Assembly: GCF_024807945.1 (NCBI RefSeq)
Contig: NZ_JANUFD010000001.1
Span: 248,001 to 312,000 of the forward strand
Direction: 5' to 3'
DNA from: Pseudomonas sp. JUb42
GTDB taxonomy: Bacteria > Pseudomonadota > Gammaproteobacteria > Pseudomonadales > Pseudomonadaceae
DNA length: 64,000 bases
This document shows positions 63,324-64,000 of this stretch, piece by piece. The notes beneath the pieces are model-generated. The model searched no databases. It saw only the letters and a list, made by a program, of their open reading frames with translations, and was not told the DNA's origin. A program made the translations under genes and the position numbers. Position 1 is the first letter of the stretch. Each line of letters begins with the position of its first letter.

Positions 63324-63513
63324 AACGGTAGGCTCTTGAGTCGTATTTAAAAGATAGGTCAAGCAGACCTGAGGTTCCGTGTCGCCGGTCAGGGGCTGAT
63401 CGGCGGCGCGGAGGGTGGCGGGATTTGGCGATAAAAGCAAAGCGGGGGTATTACAGGATGTCTCGAAATACAGGCAGTTCGCCGTGATGGCGAACTGTCT
63501 GAATCGGCCTCAA

Positions 63514-64000
63514 TCAATCCACATCATTGGCATCGAAACTGTCGGCACGGGCCATGCGCCACATGCGCGAATAGAAACTGTCGTCGACGATGCCGTTGAG
63601 CAGTTGCCCCGGTTGCAGGAACACGTGGGTCTGGGAGAACAGCTTGACCTCGGTGGCCGACATGCGTCGCACCAGGTGCTTGGCTTCCAGTTGTGAAGGC
63701 TGATCGAGGCCCGCAGCGGCAAGCATTTCCGCCAGGGCATGCAGGGTATTGCGGTGGAAGTTGAAGACTCGCTGGGCCTTGTCCGGAACCACCAGGGCGC
63801 GCTGGCGCAGGGTGTCCTGAGTAGCGACGCCGGTCGGGCATTTGTTGGTGTGGCAGCTCTGCGACTGGATGCAGCCGATGGCGAACATGAAGCCCCGTGC
63901 CGAGTTGGCCCAGTCGGCGCCGATGGCCAGTACGCAGGCGATATCAAACGCGCTGACGATCTTGCCACTGGCGCCGAGCTTGATCTTGTCGCGCAGGTTC
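63514..64000 (-). CDS. FMN-binding glutamate synthase family protein, C-terminal part (cut by window edge)
   Basis: The last 162 residues of a protein whose 5' end lies beyond the window. The motif ACVLAIGADWANSARGFMFAIG leads to CIQSQSCHTNKCPTGVATQD, diagnostic of the FMN/glutamate-synthase barrel. It most resembles stand-alone GltS-like proteins that end shortly after this motif, rather than full GltB. Confidence 0.85.
   Translation of the reverse strand, partial: NLRDKIKLGASGKIVSAFDIACVLAIGADWANSARGFMFAIGCIQSQSCHTNKCPTGVATQDTLRQRALVVPDKAQRVFNFHRNTLHALAEMLAAAGLDQPSQLEAKHLVRRMSATEVKLFSQTHVFLQPGQLLNGIVDDSFYSRMWRMARADSFDANDVD

Noticed and set aside
63510..63968. 152-codon frame overlapping the glutamate-synthase-like gene
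   Set aside because: The frame at 63514-64000 carries the CIQSQSCHTNKCPTG motif; this one is a shifted shadow with an Arg/Pro/Ser-rich translation.

Overview
The window reads as chromosomal DNA of a fluorescent, non-aeruginosa Pseudomonas (P. fluorescens/P. putida type). The reasons are high GC, an algU-mucA-mucB-mucD-lepA-lepB-rnc-era-recO-pdxJ block, phaG, a PQQ glucose dehydrogenase, and many Pseudomonas REP/BIME palindromes of three sequence types. No prophage, IS element, CRISPR array or rRNA operon was seen. Most of the DNA is core genome with a few accessory insertions.

Layout. 1-1850: accessory end with a structured DNA element, a BRO-N protein and an SDR oxidoreductase, next to a tRNA-Gly(CCC). 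2072-5678 (minus): phaG, then an overlapping set diguanylate cyclase / CWC protein / rsuA. 5812-9117 (minus): a very large DUF6543-like toxin candidate whose C-terminus has a His/Cys arrangement reminiscent of caspase-like proteases. 9226-19283 (minus): a guanidine-utilisation cluster made of a sigma54-like promoter, a guanidine-I (ykkC) riboswitch, an ABC importer, two UAAP proteins (CgdAB-type), a biotin carboxylase of the urea/guanidine type and allophanate hydrolase. 20056-22005: acyl-CoA hydrolase and ung. 22010-28467: a tctCBA tripartite carboxylate transporter with an AbrB-like permease, divergent from its tctDE-like two-component system. 28483-32739: HDOD protein, ygfZ, sdhE-ygfX, nadB. 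33239-43580: the envelope-stress sigma operon algU-mucA-mucB-mucD (mucC absent), then the lepA to pdxJ housekeeping block. 43764-48723 (minus): cmoAB, a chagasin-like lipoprotein, and lon with a clear sigma32 promoter. 48982-53393: a tight four-gene set of cupredoxin-like protein, GGDEF/EAL protein, DUF3034 protein and truncated-haemoglobin lipoprotein. 53555-64000: gcd, VF530, Pr6Pr membrane protein, a YqjI/YqjH-like regulator and flavoprotein pair with a 34-bp palindromic operator candidate, a bifunctional PBP, an OpgC-like acyltransferase, and the end of a glutamate-synthase-like gene cut by the window edge.

How they work together. The guanidine cluster should import guanidine, carboxylate it, deaminate carboxyguanidine to allophanate and release ammonium. 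The riboswitch senses the substrate and the sigma54-like site suggests nitrogen control. The 48982-53393 set joins a periplasmic copper-site protein, a c-di-GMP phosphodiesterase and a haem lipoprotein, which suggests a redox- or gas-responsive c-di-GMP module. Two findings stand out as unusual: REP palindromes lie inside open coding sequences (the carboxylase and the giant toxin candidate), and a perfect 20-bp hairpin lies where mucC sits in P. aeruginosa. All family assignments are from reading the translated sequence, with no database search.
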